Part shown: positions 17,733-27,460 of the stretch, piece by piece
How positions within the stretch are numbered: the stretch's first letter is position 1
How the letters are laid out: every line of letters starts with the position of its first letter
Assembly (NCBI GenBank): GCA_947497985.1
Contig: CANMIX010000009.1
Location: 124,001 to 188,000 of the forward strand
DNA: 64,000 nucleotides
Direction of reading: 5' to 3'
From: an uncultured Paracoccaceae bacterium
GTDB lineage: Bacteria > Pseudomonadota > Alphaproteobacteria > Rhodobacterales > Rhodobacteraceae
Position numbers and translations under genes: made by a program
Notes under the pieces: model-generated
Database searches by the model: none
Told to the model about the DNA's origin: nothing
The model's input: only the letters and a program-made list of their open reading frames with translations

Positions 17733-18530
17733 ATGAATTTCTACGATATATTCGGATCCGTTTCCGGATTTTTTAAACTATTTTTAGAATACTGGCTTGG
17801 CTGTGACGCCTGCATAGAAGGGTTTTCCATTTCAGGAAAACTCGACACATTTGCGATTTTATATGCAGTGTGGGGGTTGCTGCTATTTGCACTGGTGCAT
17901 CTTCTGTGTCGCTTTCTTTTGGCACAGGTTCCTGCTGTGCAAGATGACGAATTCTACGACGGCCTGAATGACGACACCCTTTCAGAAGACGACCAATTCG
18001 ACGAAGACGATCAATCTCTGGACGTCGACAGCTCCGCCTATTCCGAACAGATAGAGGATAGCTTTAAAACACCTTATGTGCTGCCTATCTCACTTTTGGG
18101 GGGCGGGTTTATTATATGTATCTCCGCCGTTTTGTTAGAATTTTCTTTCTGGGTCATGGGATCACGCAGTGCCCACGAAATGGGGGACGCCTACAGCACG
18201 CTAAACGCCATGTTGCTCTTTTGCGCGGTCACAGGCCCGCTCACAGCGTTGCAGGAAATCGTAAAATTCATCAAAGCTGCCGTTGAGAAAATAACTTCTG
18301 CATGGCTGTCACCAGGCGACAAGATCTTCACGTTCATAACAGGCCTCGGGTTTCTGTACCTCTATTGCGCGGCCTATTTTGACGTTCTGCATATCGCAAT
18401 CGGGGCACCTTATTGGACCATTTTCTGGGCAACCGTTTTGCCAATATTAGCCGTGATCGCGCTCTTGGCCCCAATTGGTTTGTTGTTTTTCCGAAAAATT
18501 CGCAGGCTCAGATCTGTGTTGCGGATTTAA
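17733..18530 (+). CDS. Multi-pass membrane protein of unknown function
   Basis: A 265-residue protein. Hydrophobic segments lie at about 39-63, 117-142, 157-175, 200-222 and 230-252. Between the first two is a very acidic stretch (residues 70-110, many Asp/Glu). I do not recognise the family. Codon use looks less GC-rich than uvrB before it. There is no partner gene nearby, so no function is proposed. Confidence 0.6.
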   Translation: MNFYDIFGSVSGFFKLFLEYWLGCDACIEGFSISGKLDTFAILYAVWGLLLFALVHLLCRFLLAQVPAVQDDEFYDGLNDDTLSEDDQFDEDDQSLDVDSSAYSEQIEDSFKTPYVLPISLLGGGFIICISAVLLEFSFWVMGSRSAHEMGDAYSTLNAMLLFCAVTGPLTALQEIVKFIKAAVEKITSAWLSPGDKIFTFITGLGFLYLYCAAYFDVLHIAIGAPYWTIFWATVLPILAVIALLAPIGLLFFRKIRRLRSVLRI

Positions 18531-18798
18531 CGTAATTCTCGACAGCCCTTCCCAACATTGCCGAAAAACGGCCAGCTTCAAATGCAGAGAGCACCATCGT
18601 GCTCTTTGCAATTGCCCGCTGTCGCCAAATGGAGGCCACATCATTACGCAATAGAACGTGCAAAATTCGCGCCAATCGGATTTCGGCCTCAATGTTGCAA
18701 GACTTCCGCAACCTTTTGCTGCGAATTTCACGGTGTACTAAACGCTCGAATTTGACGATTACCTCACGGTTTTGAGGTGGAAGTTTCAGGAAGATTTC

Positions 18799-19110
18799 AT
18801 GCAGCACATGCAGCGCCCGTTTAATCCGCAGCAGATGCGGCAACAATCCGCACAGCCCGAGGCCCGCCGCCTGACCGCGGATGACAAACAGAAAATCGGC
18901 GATTGGGTCGCGTCCAAATGCACCAGTCACGATTGCCCCGTCTGCGGGCAAAACACCTGGGCAATTGGCGACTACCTGATCCAGAATGGCTCATATGTAC
19001 CGGGCAGCTCCAAACCAGGACGCGCGTCTTATCCGGCAGCGATGTTGATGTGCTCCAACTGCGCTTATCTGCGCACGTTTATGGCGGCCCCGATGGGACT
19101 GACCGACTGA
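18799..19110 (+). CDS. Small zinc-ribbon-like protein
   Basis: A 103-residue protein with one CPVCG pair (residues about 50-54) and a CSNC pair near residue 88, which together could bind one zinc. The N-terminus is rich in Gln and Pro. AGGAAG lies 5 bases before ATG 18799; the ATG at 18772 is less well placed. Function is unknown. The 268 bases between this gene and the preceding membrane protein hold no gene I can support. Confidence 0.6.
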   Translation: MQHMQRPFNPQQMRQQSAQPEARRLTADDKQKIGDWVASKCTSHDCPVCGQNTWAIGDYLIQNGSYVPGSSKPGRASYPAAMLMCSNCAYLRTFMAAPMGLTD

Positions 19111-19223
19111 CCCGGCAAGGCCCGCAATCCATCGTAAATCTGGCGATCAATGCGCTGTAAAACACTCCCCTGCCGGTTGGGGTTCGTGTTAGGCTGCGCA
19201 GAGGTAACGAGGAGAGTTTTTTA

Positions 19224-19862
19224 ATGAGCAGATGGTTTTCTCAGGCAAATATGGTGCGAAAAGCGGTAACAGCATCCCTCATCCTGTGTCTTGGCACCAC
19301 CGGAGCCATGGCCGATTATGGCGGCGGCAGTGATGAAAGCGGCAATGACACCAACCTGAACCGCAGCACAACCCGCGAAGTGGTTCGCATCCTACGCGGT
19401 GGCCATGATCGTTGTGAGCGAGAGAAAAAGATCTATAAATGGGACTGTTATCGGTTGGTCTACCGCGAAGCCAAACGCAAGATCCGCGACAATACAGCCT
19501 ATGACGAGGTCGAAGAGGCGATGGAGTTGATCGAGGACGCGATCGACGCGGCAGTGACCAAAAACATCGACCCAGCACAGCCAAACCGTCGCCGTCTGGT
19601 GCAGACCTATCGTCCGGTGAAACCTGAAGCCATTCCCGAGATCAAACGCGAGACGATCCGCGCCATGGAACAGGCCGAAACCATTCTGCTGCGCGCGCCG
19701 GAACACAAGGTCCGCCATATGGGCCAGATCGCCGAAGCGGTGAATTCCAACAAAGTTCTGCTGCGCTCGGCCCTGTTGTTGCTACCTGCACCGCTGCAAA
19801 CCGGCTTGCGGATGGCCACGCTTTACATCTGGAACCGGGATCCTTTTGGGACCCCGATCTAA
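19224..19862 (+). CDS. Exported protein of unknown function
   Basis: A 212-residue protein with a signal peptide (hydrophobic core TASLILCLGTTGA, cleavage near AMA-D at residue 30). The mature part is highly charged and helical, with two cysteines (DRCER, WDCYR) that may pair, and lacks any motif I recognise. GAGGAGAG lies 10 bases before the ATG. Likely periplasmic. Confidence 0.65.
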   Translation: MSRWFSQANMVRKAVTASLILCLGTTGAMADYGGGSDESGNDTNLNRSTTREVVRILRGGHDRCEREKKIYKWDCYRLVYREAKRKIRDNTAYDEVEEAMELIEDAIDAAVTKNIDPAQPNRRRLVQTYRPVKPEAIPEIKRETIRAMEQAETILLRAPEHKVRHMGQIAEAVNSNKVLLRSALLLLPAPLQTGLRMATLYIWNRDPFGTPI

Positions 19863-19875
19863 GCTCTGGTGACAG

Positions 19876-20196
19876 TCAGTCGAATGTGGCGGTGACGTCA
19901 TACATCACCGGCTCGAAACTGCGGCACAGCGCATTAAAAGCCCGAGTGCGTTCGCGCATCTCGGGCGTGCGCAACATGGCCATAAAGTCTTCGCGCCGCG
20001 CCCATTGTGAGTAATTTGCAATCCGGGTCTGGGCGTCATTGACGTGCAGGCCTGCCGCCACAAACCCCGGCTGGTGCGAGATAAAGGCGTTCAGCGCCTC
20101 CTCTAACGCGTCCAAAAGGTCCTGGCAGGTGCCGGGCGTGACTTCAAATGTGGTGATGACGGTCTGGATATCGTTGGATGTCTGGATCGTTGGCAT
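19876..20196 (-). CDS. Antibiotic biosynthesis monooxygenase-like (ABM) protein
   Basis: A 106-residue single-domain alpha/beta-barrel protein of the ABM/dimeric ferredoxin-like type: ITTFEVTPGTCQDLLDALEEAL, then GFVAAGLHV, NYSQWARREDFMAML. Family members include cofactor-free monooxygenases and many proteins of unknown role. It is convergent with the exported protein at 19224 and alone on its strand. Confidence 0.75.
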   Translation of the reverse strand: MPTIQTSNDIQTVITTFEVTPGTCQDLLDALEEALNAFISHQPGFVAAGLHVNDAQTRIANYSQWARREDFMAMLRTPEMRERTRAFNALCRSFEPVMYDVTATFD

Positions 20197-20514
20197 CGGT
20201 TCCTCCCTTAGACCTTCAGCTTAGGCTGTTTCGCGCATTTGCCGAGGATTTTTTCATACCAGCCGCGTTGCAATGCAAAGTTTTGCCTGCAAATGTGTGG
20301 GTTATTGGATCAGAACGTCACGGCATCGCGCGCCCATCTACCCTGCGGTCAGGCAAGCCTGTTTCAATGTCGCAAGCAAAATAGCCCTGGCCTCCAAGAC
20401 TATTTGGTCGACGAATTGGCTAAATCTAAGGTGGTTGCCCACACCCCGTGTGGCGGGACCCGGATCACGGGATGTGGACGTTGATTAACGCTGTTAGGTT
20501 ATCGGTGCCCTTGG
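20197..20514. other. 318-base stretch without a supportable gene
   Basis: Short frames here have no start context or recognisable product. I see no RNA gene, repeat or strong hairpin apart from sequence rich in short GC-rich inverted words near 20440-20475. It should contain the promoter for the ABM gene. Confidence 0.4.
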
Positions 20515-20952
20515 TTAGGGAGCCTTTGCACCGGGCATGGACATTTTGACGGTAACCGCACCGGATGCTTCGTGCAGATATTCCCCAACGAATTTAAAGC
20601 CGTACCTTTCATAGAAGGGTTTTCCGACCTTATTCTCCTTGAAAACCTCAACCCGCAATGGTCCCTTAAGCTCGGTTACATGGTCAACCATCGCCCGTCC
20701 GTACCCGTGTCCGTGATGGCTCGGATCAAGGAACAACCCACCAATTTCATTGTCCAACATGGCAATGAACCCAATGGGTGAACCATCTTTTTCCATGACC
20801 CAAGTCTCTGCATTAGGAAGAAAAATGTTGCGCATGGCATCTTTGACATAGGCCACGAAATCCTGTGACAGGAAGGGATGCGCAAGCGCGTTGGCCTTTT
20901 CCCAGATGGCGATCAACGCGTCGGTGTCTTGTGCTGTGTATTGCCTGATCAT
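20515..20952 (-). CDS. GNAT family N-acetyltransferase
   Basis: A 145-residue GNAT-fold protein, MIRQYTAQDTDALIAIWEKANALAHPF..., with the acetyl-CoA loop at DPSHHGHGYGRAMVDHV. It resembles the YjaB-type acetyltransferases; the acceptor is unknown. ATG 20952 falls 4 bases after the rsgA stop, so the two genes are probably one transcript; the longer frame lies inside rsgA. Confidence 0.85.
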   Translation of the reverse strand: MIRQYTAQDTDALIAIWEKANALAHPFLSQDFVAYVKDAMRNIFLPNAETWVMEKDGSPIGFIAMLDNEIGGLFLDPSHHGHGYGRAMVDHVTELKGPLRVEVFKENKVGKPFYERYGFKFVGEYLHEASGAVTVKMSMPGAKAP

Positions 20953-20956
20953 TGCA

Positions 20957-22030
20957 CTACTTTCGATTTTTCTTCTTGATCGCGCGGATCTTTTTGTGAA
21001 GCGCTTTGTCATTGGACCTGCGCTCGGACAAGGAGGCTGTGTTAAACTTCTCTTCCGCCACAAGCTTTTTCCAACGAGCTAGACGAGCCGGCGAAATATC
21101 ACCTTGCTCCACGGCACCTGTGATCGCACAGCCAGGTTCGGTTTCATGCTTGCAGTCGCGAAACCGGCATTGTTCGACCAATCCTGAGATATCCTCGAAC
21201 AGGTCGGCGATACCGTCCTTTGCATCCGTCAACTGCAGTTCGCGCATGCCCGGCGTGTCCAGAACCGCACAACCGTTTGCCAGAAAGTGGAGTTGCCGTC
21301 GGGTGGTGGTATGTCGCCCCTTTGCGTCATCCTCCCGAATTGCGCTTGTTTCCACAGCCTGCCCATCCATCAAAGCGTTGACCAATGTGGACTTGCCGAC
21401 ACCTGAGGAGCCAAGAAACGCAACTGTTTGACCCGGTTTGCACCAGTCTTTCAATTTTACTTGCGGCTCCTGTCCAAGCGCATCCAACGCTAAAGCAATC
21501 ACCCGAGGAGAAATTTCTGAGGCCTCTCGCACATAAGGCGCGGTGTCGTCGCAAAGATCCGCTTTGGTGAGCAAAATCACTGGCGTGACTTCGGCCTCAA
21601 AGGCCAGCGCCACATAACGTTCCAGCCGCGCCACATTGAAATCCTGATTGCAGGACGTGACGATAAAGACCGTATCGACATTGGCCGCAATCAACTGCAG
21701 CACGCGTTCCGTTCCAGGGGCACGTCGTTTAAACAGGCTCTTGCGATTAAGGACGGCGCTTTGTGCGGGCTGCTCCGGATCAAGAAGCAGCCAATCGCCA
21801 ACGGTGGCGTCCGGCCCCGGTGGGAGCAGCCTGTCAATACCATCGCCAAGGACATGCAATCCGTTGCGATGGACCTCGATGACCCGGACTGGCGGGGTTG
21901 CGGCCAGATCGCCATTGGCTTGTTGAATAAAGAACGGTTGCCACCCGAGCGCCTCCAGTTTGGATGGCACCCTGTCTTCAGTTTTATCATTGCGAGAAGG
22001 CGGCAAAAATTGGGAATAGTCCCGTGTCAT
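20957..22030 (-). CDS. rsgA: Ribosome small subunit-dependent GTPase A
   Basis: A 357-residue circularly permuted GTPase that acts in late 30S ribosome maturation. The order of motifs is the family hallmark: G4 (LLTKADLC) comes first, then the P-loop (GSSGVGKST) and G3 (DTPGMRE). A C-terminal zinc site is visible as C-X4-C-X-H-X5-C (CRFRDCKHETEPGC). The N-terminus is an OB-fold region. The C-terminus is lysine-rich, suited to rRNA contact. A GNAT gene follows closely. Confidence 0.95.
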   Translation of the reverse strand: MTRDYSQFLPPSRNDKTEDRVPSKLEALGWQPFFIQQANGDLAATPPVRVIEVHRNGLHVLGDGIDRLLPPGPDATVGDWLLLDPEQPAQSAVLNRKSLFKRRAPGTERVLQLIAANVDTVFIVTSCNQDFNVARLERYVALAFEAEVTPVILLTKADLCDDTAPYVREASEISPRVIALALDALGQEPQVKLKDWCKPGQTVAFLGSSGVGKSTLVNALMDGQAVETSAIREDDAKGRHTTTRRQLHFLANGCAVLDTPGMRELQLTDAKDGIADLFEDISGLVEQCRFRDCKHETEPGCAITGAVEQGDISPARLARWKKLVAEEKFNTASLSERRSNDKALHKKIRAIKKKNRK

Positions 22031-22454
22031 TGTCGTTAACTTTCATGTTCCGGCCACGGGAAAACCCGGGCAATAAAATGTGTCGATCGCTTGCAAAACA
22101 TCATTCACCCGCATGATGCGAATGTTGGGATCTGTTCAGTTTCGCACCGGGAGGACGCTCTGCCTCCCCACATTATCGGGACATAAAATCTCCATTGCCG
22201 TCGCCCACACGTAACAAGTCAGCGGGGCCGATACAAGTCTCTGCAATAAAAGACGTTCCTGTTTCTGGCAACTTCGGTGGTTTTGCCCACGCCTTTCACA
22301 TGGGAAGTCAGACAAAACCGGCCACGCCCTGGAAGTGACGGCTGCGTTTGACCTCGAATACGAGGTTGCCCGAGCTTCCATAACTGCGCCCAGATTTATC
22401 ACCTTGGACCCACAAACGCGACATGCCACTCTGCGATCCAAAAGGAGCGATGCC
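22031..22454. other. 424-base divergent intergenic region
   Basis: Lies between rsgA (leftward) and the HugZ-like gene (rightward) and should contain both promoters. A frame running into the HugZ-like gene from 22335 has no start support. I see no RNA gene or repeat. Confidence 0.4.
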
Positions 22455-22934
22455 ATGACCAATCCGATCCGCGAAACCGATGACGACGCGCGCAAGTTGG
22501 CCGAGGACTTCTTGCACAGCTGTCGCCATGCGGCATTGGGGGTCATGATCACCGATCAACAACCCTTGGTCACGCGGATTGCCTTTGGTCTGGATCTGGA
22601 TGGCACGCCCCTCAGCCTGATTTCAGGCCTGTCGGCACATACCAAAGCGTTGCGCGCGCATCCCCAGTGTTCCCTCTTGTTAGGAGAGCATGAAGAGCGC
22701 GGTGATCCGCTGTCACATCCCCGCCTCAGCCTGATGGCGCGGGCCGAAATCATGCCCCGCGACACCGAAGATCACGACGCCCGCGCCGCGCATTACTTGA
22801 CCCAAAACCCCAAGGCCAAACTATACCTCGGCCTTGCGGATTTCACTTTTGTCCGCTTTGTGGTGCAGGAGGCCGCATTGAACGGTGGCTTTGGCAAAGC
22901 CTATCAACTGCAGCCCTCTGACCTGGGGCTTTAA
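22455..22934 (+). CDS. HugZ/pyridoxamine-5'-phosphate-oxidase-like split-barrel protein
   Basis: A 159-residue single-domain protein. The segment CRHAALGVMITDQQPLVTRIAFGLDLDGTPLSLISGLSAHTKAL is typical of the flavin-binding split barrel found in HugZ-like heme-utilisation proteins and PNPOx-like oxidoreductases. AAAGGAG lies 9 bases before ATG 22455. The heme-binding C-terminal domain of full-length HugZ (about 250 residues) is absent, so the exact role (heme or flavin-dependent reduction) is open. Confidence 0.8.
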   Translation: MTNPIRETDDDARKLAEDFLHSCRHAALGVMITDQQPLVTRIAFGLDLDGTPLSLISGLSAHTKALRAHPQCSLLLGEHEERGDPLSHPRLSLMARAEIMPRDTEDHDARAAHYLTQNPKAKLYLGLADFTFVRFVVQEAALNGGFGKAYQLQPSDLGL

Positions 22935-22937
22935 GCC

Positions 22938-25223
22938 TTATTGATCCATCCGCACCTGGATCATGATCTGCCCGCGTACATTTTCTTGCCAGACCACGTT
23001 TACCTGATCGCGGTCGCCGCCCTGGCGCAGCGCCACATAAGGCAAGGCAAACCGGCCACCGCCGCTTGAGGTTTCAATCGCCCCCAAGGGCACGATACTG
23101 TCGACCCCGCGCGCCTCCCCCTCAAACGGCAGTTGGCCATCGGTGTCCACGGACCAGGTTCGGGTGGCGGATCCTTGGCTGTGGCGCAGACGCAGTGGAT
23201 TGGCAGCGTGCACCTCGACGTTGTGAAACGTATTGCCGTCAAAGAACACATCATTGGCCCGGTTCATATCCAGATCCGCAAAGCTGGTATCCACCCGTTC
23301 GGCCCGGTCGATCTTGCCATTGGTGGAGCGGAACTTGTTCCCCGTCACCACCAGCCCGTTCAGAAAATGCCCCGTGCCATAGGGTTTCACCACAATCGGG
23401 CTGAACCATGGAGCGACGTCACCAGAGAGGAATACATTGTCGCAGATCGACAGCGCCGAAAACGAGAACCCGCCATCGAAATCCGGCTCTTCATCTCGCT
23501 CATTGGTCCATTCAATGGAACAATTGTCCACGTAATTGTCTGATATCGTTGTCGAACAATAGGTGGACGTCAGGATAATCCCGGCCGACCGCACCCCATC
23601 GGCCACGTTGTCCCCTTGGAAAAAATGATTGCCGGTGATGATATTATTGTCCCCGCCCAGAACGCAGAAATGACGAAAATTGGTCGCCCGGCAATTGCGG
23701 ACCTTGGGGTCATTGGCATTGACGTTGAACGCAATGGATGTGCGATCCGACACTTCCATCGACTCTTCGGCCGACAGAAACTGGCAATTGTCCAGCAACA
23801 GACCCTGACAGCCGGTATTGAACGAGGTTATGCCGCGGTCCATCGGCCGCGAGATAAAACAATGCTCCATTGAAAATGTCGCCCCGGTTTGCGGCAGCCG
23901 GATCGCGCTACAGCGCGAATTACATTGCACATCCACATGGTGCATGGCGAATTTCGACAAGAGATCAAAACCCGAGAAATCAAGCAGGCATTTGAAATGA
24001 CGAAACGTATAGTTCTGCGTGCCCACCGCATCATAGAGCGGCTCGTTCAAGGTCACCTCACGCGCGCCAACATTGACGGCAGCCACATAGATCTCCCGCC
24101 CGACGCCATTGCCTTCGACCAAGGCACCGACTTTGATATTGGCCGCGTTGTTCACATTGGTCAGCTTGCGCTTGTCTTCCAACCGATAGGTCCCTTGCGA
24201 GGTGACGGTTTCGGTATTCCAGGCGCTGTTATTGGCGGCTGAGAACTGCCCGTTGCGGATCACACGCCGGGTCGAATAGGTCGCGCGATTGGGCACCGCT
24301 GCTTGCATATCAATCGGGCCGTTTACGGTGATCATGCGCCCTTTCAGGTCCAACGTGTCGTGATCCACATTGTTCAACAAGGCCTGAAAGGCTTTTTTGA
24401 AGCCCTCCTCCTCACTGCCAAAGGCCGCGGCATAGCTGGGCAGATCAAAAGATTTACTCAGCAACAACATGGCGCTTGTGGGCATGCGCACGGTGCCCTC
24501 AAACACCACCTCATGGTTCAGCGACACGGTACTGGCGATGTAAAACTGCCCCTCAGGCACCAGAATACGTCGCCCATCCGCCGCCTGATCTGCGGCTTCA
24601 AACGCGGCTGCATTGTTGGTGGAATTGTTCCCCACCGCGCCAAAATCGGTCACATCCACCAGGCTCAACATGTCACGCAGATAGAATGCGGTCACATCTT
24701 CGACCACCAGATCATCAATGCGCACCACCGCGCCATTGGCGCCGGTCAGATCCAGCCCGATATGGCCATATTGGGCGTTGCGCCCCCAGGGCATATCAAC
24801 GCCTCCGCGTCGGCCACTGCCAATAATGGCGCTCACCTCAAACACCGTGCCATATTGATCCAGCGCCACGGTTGGCCCGACTTCGACCACACCACCCAGA
24901 TGGGTTGTCCCGCCCGAACTGGCCCAGGCTGCGATCCGCACCGACGGCAGTGCGCCGCTCAACACTTTGACCCGGGCGCGCACCTGCAGATAACAACCCG
25001 GCAGGATCGGCGTCTGGCCCATGTACCGCAACCGCTGTGTGTTCGCCGTTTTCTGCAGCTCCAGACAGGCGCCAAAATCCGCATCTGCCGCCACCAATGC
25101 CGCATTGGCCGCACCGTCATATGTATCAGATCCGGCGGTTCCATTGCCGCTGGACCATTGATCCAACCCTTCAGAAAACGCGGGCGGCATCAGGTGCAGA
25201 TCGTCTGTAATGGCCTTGTTCAT
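22938..25223 (-). CDS. Large right-handed beta-helix (pectate-lyase-like) protein
   Basis: A 761-residue protein with no signal peptide. Residues about 180-250 contain VDVTDFGAVGNNSTNNAAAFEAADQAA, the start motif of the pectate lyase 3/GH28-related superfamily also used by phage tailspikes. The central part has recurring beta-helix rungs rich in Asn and Asp (NNIITGNHFF, TISDNYVDN, VTGNKF, FFDGNTFHNV). The N-terminal 180 residues look like a carbohydrate-binding beta-sandwich. ATG 25223 has AAGGAA 8 bases upstream. No phage genes surround it, so it is more likely a surface or secreted polysaccharide-active protein than part of a prophage. Export route is unclear. Confidence 0.75.
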   Translation of the reverse strand: MNKAITDDLHLMPPAFSEGLDQWSSGNGTAGSDTYDGAANAALVAADADFGACLELQKTANTQRLRYMGQTPILPGCYLQVRARVKVLSGALPSVRIAAWASSGGTTHLGGVVEVGPTVALDQYGTVFEVSAIIGSGRRGGVDMPWGRNAQYGHIGLDLTGANGAVVRIDDLVVEDVTAFYLRDMLSLVDVTDFGAVGNNSTNNAAAFEAADQAADGRRILVPEGQFYIASTVSLNHEVVFEGTVRMPTSAMLLLSKSFDLPSYAAAFGSEEEGFKKAFQALLNNVDHDTLDLKGRMITVNGPIDMQAAVPNRATYSTRRVIRNGQFSAANNSAWNTETVTSQGTYRLEDKRKLTNVNNAANIKVGALVEGNGVGREIYVAAVNVGAREVTLNEPLYDAVGTQNYTFRHFKCLLDFSGFDLLSKFAMHHVDVQCNSRCSAIRLPQTGATFSMEHCFISRPMDRGITSFNTGCQGLLLDNCQFLSAEESMEVSDRTSIAFNVNANDPKVRNCRATNFRHFCVLGGDNNIITGNHFFQGDNVADGVRSAGIILTSTYCSTTISDNYVDNCSIEWTNERDEEPDFDGGFSFSALSICDNVFLSGDVAPWFSPIVVKPYGTGHFLNGLVVTGNKFRSTNGKIDRAERVDTSFADLDMNRANDVFFDGNTFHNVEVHAANPLRLRHSQGSATRTWSVDTDGQLPFEGEARGVDSIVPLGAIETSSGGGRFALPYVALRQGGDRDQVNVVWQENVRGQIMIQVRMDQ

Positions 25224-25605
25224 GGGGCGGTTCCTTTTCAATCTGAGGTCGGATCAACAAGCAGCCCCAAAACTACCTCTCCCAGATTAACAAGGCCGAT
25301 GTAATGCGCGCGCTGCCCCCGCAACACCCGCGCCAACCGCTTCGCTTCGGAGCCGCCCATCGCCTACCCCCAAATGGGCCGCGCCCAGTGCCCGCAGGGT
25401 CCAGAAAAATTGCGGAGGCTCCGCGCGGGCACCGCGTGGAAACCGTCATTTTGCTTGACCCAAGGGTCGGCGCGGTCATGCAGGGGTGTGGACGATGGGA
25501 GGCGCCGCAAGCTTCGCTTTGGTGAGCCTCTAAAGCCCTTTTCCAAACAAAAAAGAGCGCCCAGCGGGCGCCCTTTTGTCTTCTGTGCTACCAAACGATC
25601 CGGGC
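25224..25605. other. 382-base intergenic region
   Basis: Contains the promoter side of the beta-helix gene and the lysS terminator at 25545-25571. Short frames in it have atypical composition and no start signals. No other element is seen. Confidence 0.4.
25545..25571 (-). terminator. Intrinsic terminator of lysS
   Basis: A GCGCCC/GGGCGC stem with a 3-base loop; on the minus strand it is followed by TC and a run of six T. It lies 35 bases after the lysS stop. Confidence 0.8.
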
Positions 25606-27249
25606 TTAACCCAACTCGCCCGCCAGACCTTTTTCGATCAGCTGAATGGTCTCTTCCACGCCGTAAAGGGCGATAAAGCCACCAAAACGTGGTCCTTGGG
25701 ACGCGCCCAACAGAACTTCATAGATCGCGGTGAACCAGGCGCGCAGCGGCTCAAACCCGTGGATCTTGCCGATGGCAAAGACCACCGATTGCAAGAACTC
25801 CTCGGACGCAAAATCCGCCTCAGGCAATGGATCGTCATTGCCCACAATCTCGTTCTTTTTGGCAATCGCCGCCAGCGCCGCCTCGGGCGTGCGCAGCGCG
25901 TCGGCCAGATCTTGCAGCGCTGTGCGCTCTTGATCGGTGGGCGTGCGGAACGTCTTGGTCGGCTTCACCTTGTCGTTGAAATAGGCCACCGCGAAACCCG
26001 CCGCCTGATCCATGCCCGGATGTGTTTCGGGTGTTGCATCGGGGGCGTATTTGTTGATGAAACCCCACATGGTGTCCTTGTCCTCAGCGCTCGATGCAGA
26101 GGCCAGGTTCAACAACATCGAGAACGGCACCACCATATCGGATGCAGGCACGTCGCCGCCGTGGATGTGCCAAACCGGGTTGTTCAGCTGCCCTTTGGCG
26201 TCCTGCGTGTGATAGGCGCGCAGCTGCTGGTGATATTCATCCACCGCCTTGGGGATCACGTCAAAATGCATCCGCTTGGCGGTTTTGGGCTTTTGATACA
26301 TGAAATAGGACAGGCTCTCGGTCGAGGCATAGGTCAGCCATTCATCAATCGACACACCATTGCCGGAAGATTTGGAGATCTTCTGACCGTTTTCATCCAA
26401 AAACAGCTCGTATGAGAAATGCTCAGGTTGACGCCCGCCCAACGCGCGGCAGATCGCGTCATAGATCTTCTCGTTGGTGGCGTGTTCCTTGCCGTACATC
26501 TCAAAATCAACGCCAAGAGCTGCCCAGCGTGCACCGAAATCCGGCTTCCATTGCAGCTTCACATTGCCGCCGGTCACAGGTAGGGTCCATTCCTTGCCGT
26601 CCTCATCATCAAAGGTGACGGTGTAGGTCTCGGCACAGACCTTTTTCATCGGCACATATAGAACACGGCCGGTTTCAGGATGGATCGGCAAGAAGATCGA
26701 ATAGGTCGCCGCCCGTTCTTCCCGCAGGGATTTCAACATGATCTTCATAACAGCGTCGTAATTGTCGACGGCGCGCTTCAGGATCTCGTCAAACTGACCG
26801 GACTGATAGAATTCCTTGGCTGAATAGAACTCATACTCAAAGCCAAAGGTATCCAGGAACCGGCGCAGCATGGCGTTGTTGTGGTCGCCAAAGCTTTCGT
26901 GCGTGCCAAAGGGATCCGGAACCGAGGTCAGCGGACGCTGCAGGTGTTCTTCCAACGCTTCCGGGTTCGGAACGTTCGACGGCACTTTGCGCAACCCGTC
27001 CAGATCGTCCGAAAAACAGACCAGCTTGGTCGGGATATCTGAGATTTCCTCGAATGCGCGTTTGATCATTGTGGTGCGCGCCACCTCACCAAAGGTGCCG
27101 ATATGCGGCAAGCCCGAGGGGCCGTACCCGGTTTCAAACAGCACATAACCCTTCTCTGGCGCGCCCTTGGCGTAACGTTTGACGATGCGACGTGCTTCTT
27201 CAAACGGCCAGGCTTTGCTCTTGAGAGCTTCTTCGCGCAGTTCAGACAT
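25606..27249 (-). CDS. lysS: Lysyl-tRNA synthetase, class I
   Basis: A 547-residue class I LysRS that charges tRNA-Lys. The class I signatures are visible: PHIGTFGE (HIGH box, near residue 50) and KISKSSGN (KMSKS box). Class I LysRS is typical of archaea and many alphaproteobacteria, which supports the taxonomic placement. ATG 27249 (MSELREEAL) is the natural start; 16 extra codons upstream lack support. A clear terminator follows the gene. Confidence 0.96.
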   Translation of the reverse strand: MSELREEALKSKAWPFEEARRIVKRYAKGAPEKGYVLFETGYGPSGLPHIGTFGEVARTTMIKRAFEEISDIPTKLVCFSDDLDGLRKVPSNVPNPEALEEHLQRPLTSVPDPFGTHESFGDHNNAMLRRFLDTFGFEYEFYSAKEFYQSGQFDEILKRAVDNYDAVMKIMLKSLREERAATYSIFLPIHPETGRVLYVPMKKVCAETYTVTFDDEDGKEWTLPVTGGNVKLQWKPDFGARWAALGVDFEMYGKEHATNEKIYDAICRALGGRQPEHFSYELFLDENGQKISKSSGNGVSIDEWLTYASTESLSYFMYQKPKTAKRMHFDVIPKAVDEYHQQLRAYHTQDAKGQLNNPVWHIHGGDVPASDMVVPFSMLLNLASASSAEDKDTMWGFINKYAPDATPETHPGMDQAAGFAVAYFNDKVKPTKTFRTPTDQERTALQDLADALRTPEAALAAIAKKNEIVGNDDPLPEADFASEEFLQSVVFAIGKIHGFEPLRAWFTAIYEVLLGASQGPRFGGFIALYGVEETIQLIEKGLAGELG

Positions 27250-27460
27250 TTTATGTGTCTCCAAAGGGTGTCTGTTTGGGGATCCGGTGGCCCACATGGC
27301 AAACCGGCGTATCCCTCTATGGCCTGCAACGGGGATGTGTCAACCGGAACGCACCGCACAAAAATGCGCAACGGCGCATCGAACGGCGTCCGTCCCCCTT
27401 TGCGACCGCATTTACCACGGCTAAGCTAAGTGCAAATATTACCTTATAAATGTGATTGTA

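Noticed and set aside
20239-20488. Small frames with a tRNA-artefact-like look in the 20.2-20.5 kb gap
   Set aside because: I could not fold a cloverleaf or find a T-loop consensus, and there is no start context.
24303-25304. A 333-codon plus-strand frame opposite the beta-helix gene
   Set aside because: Antisense shadow; the minus-strand gene has a ribosome site and recognisable domain motifs.
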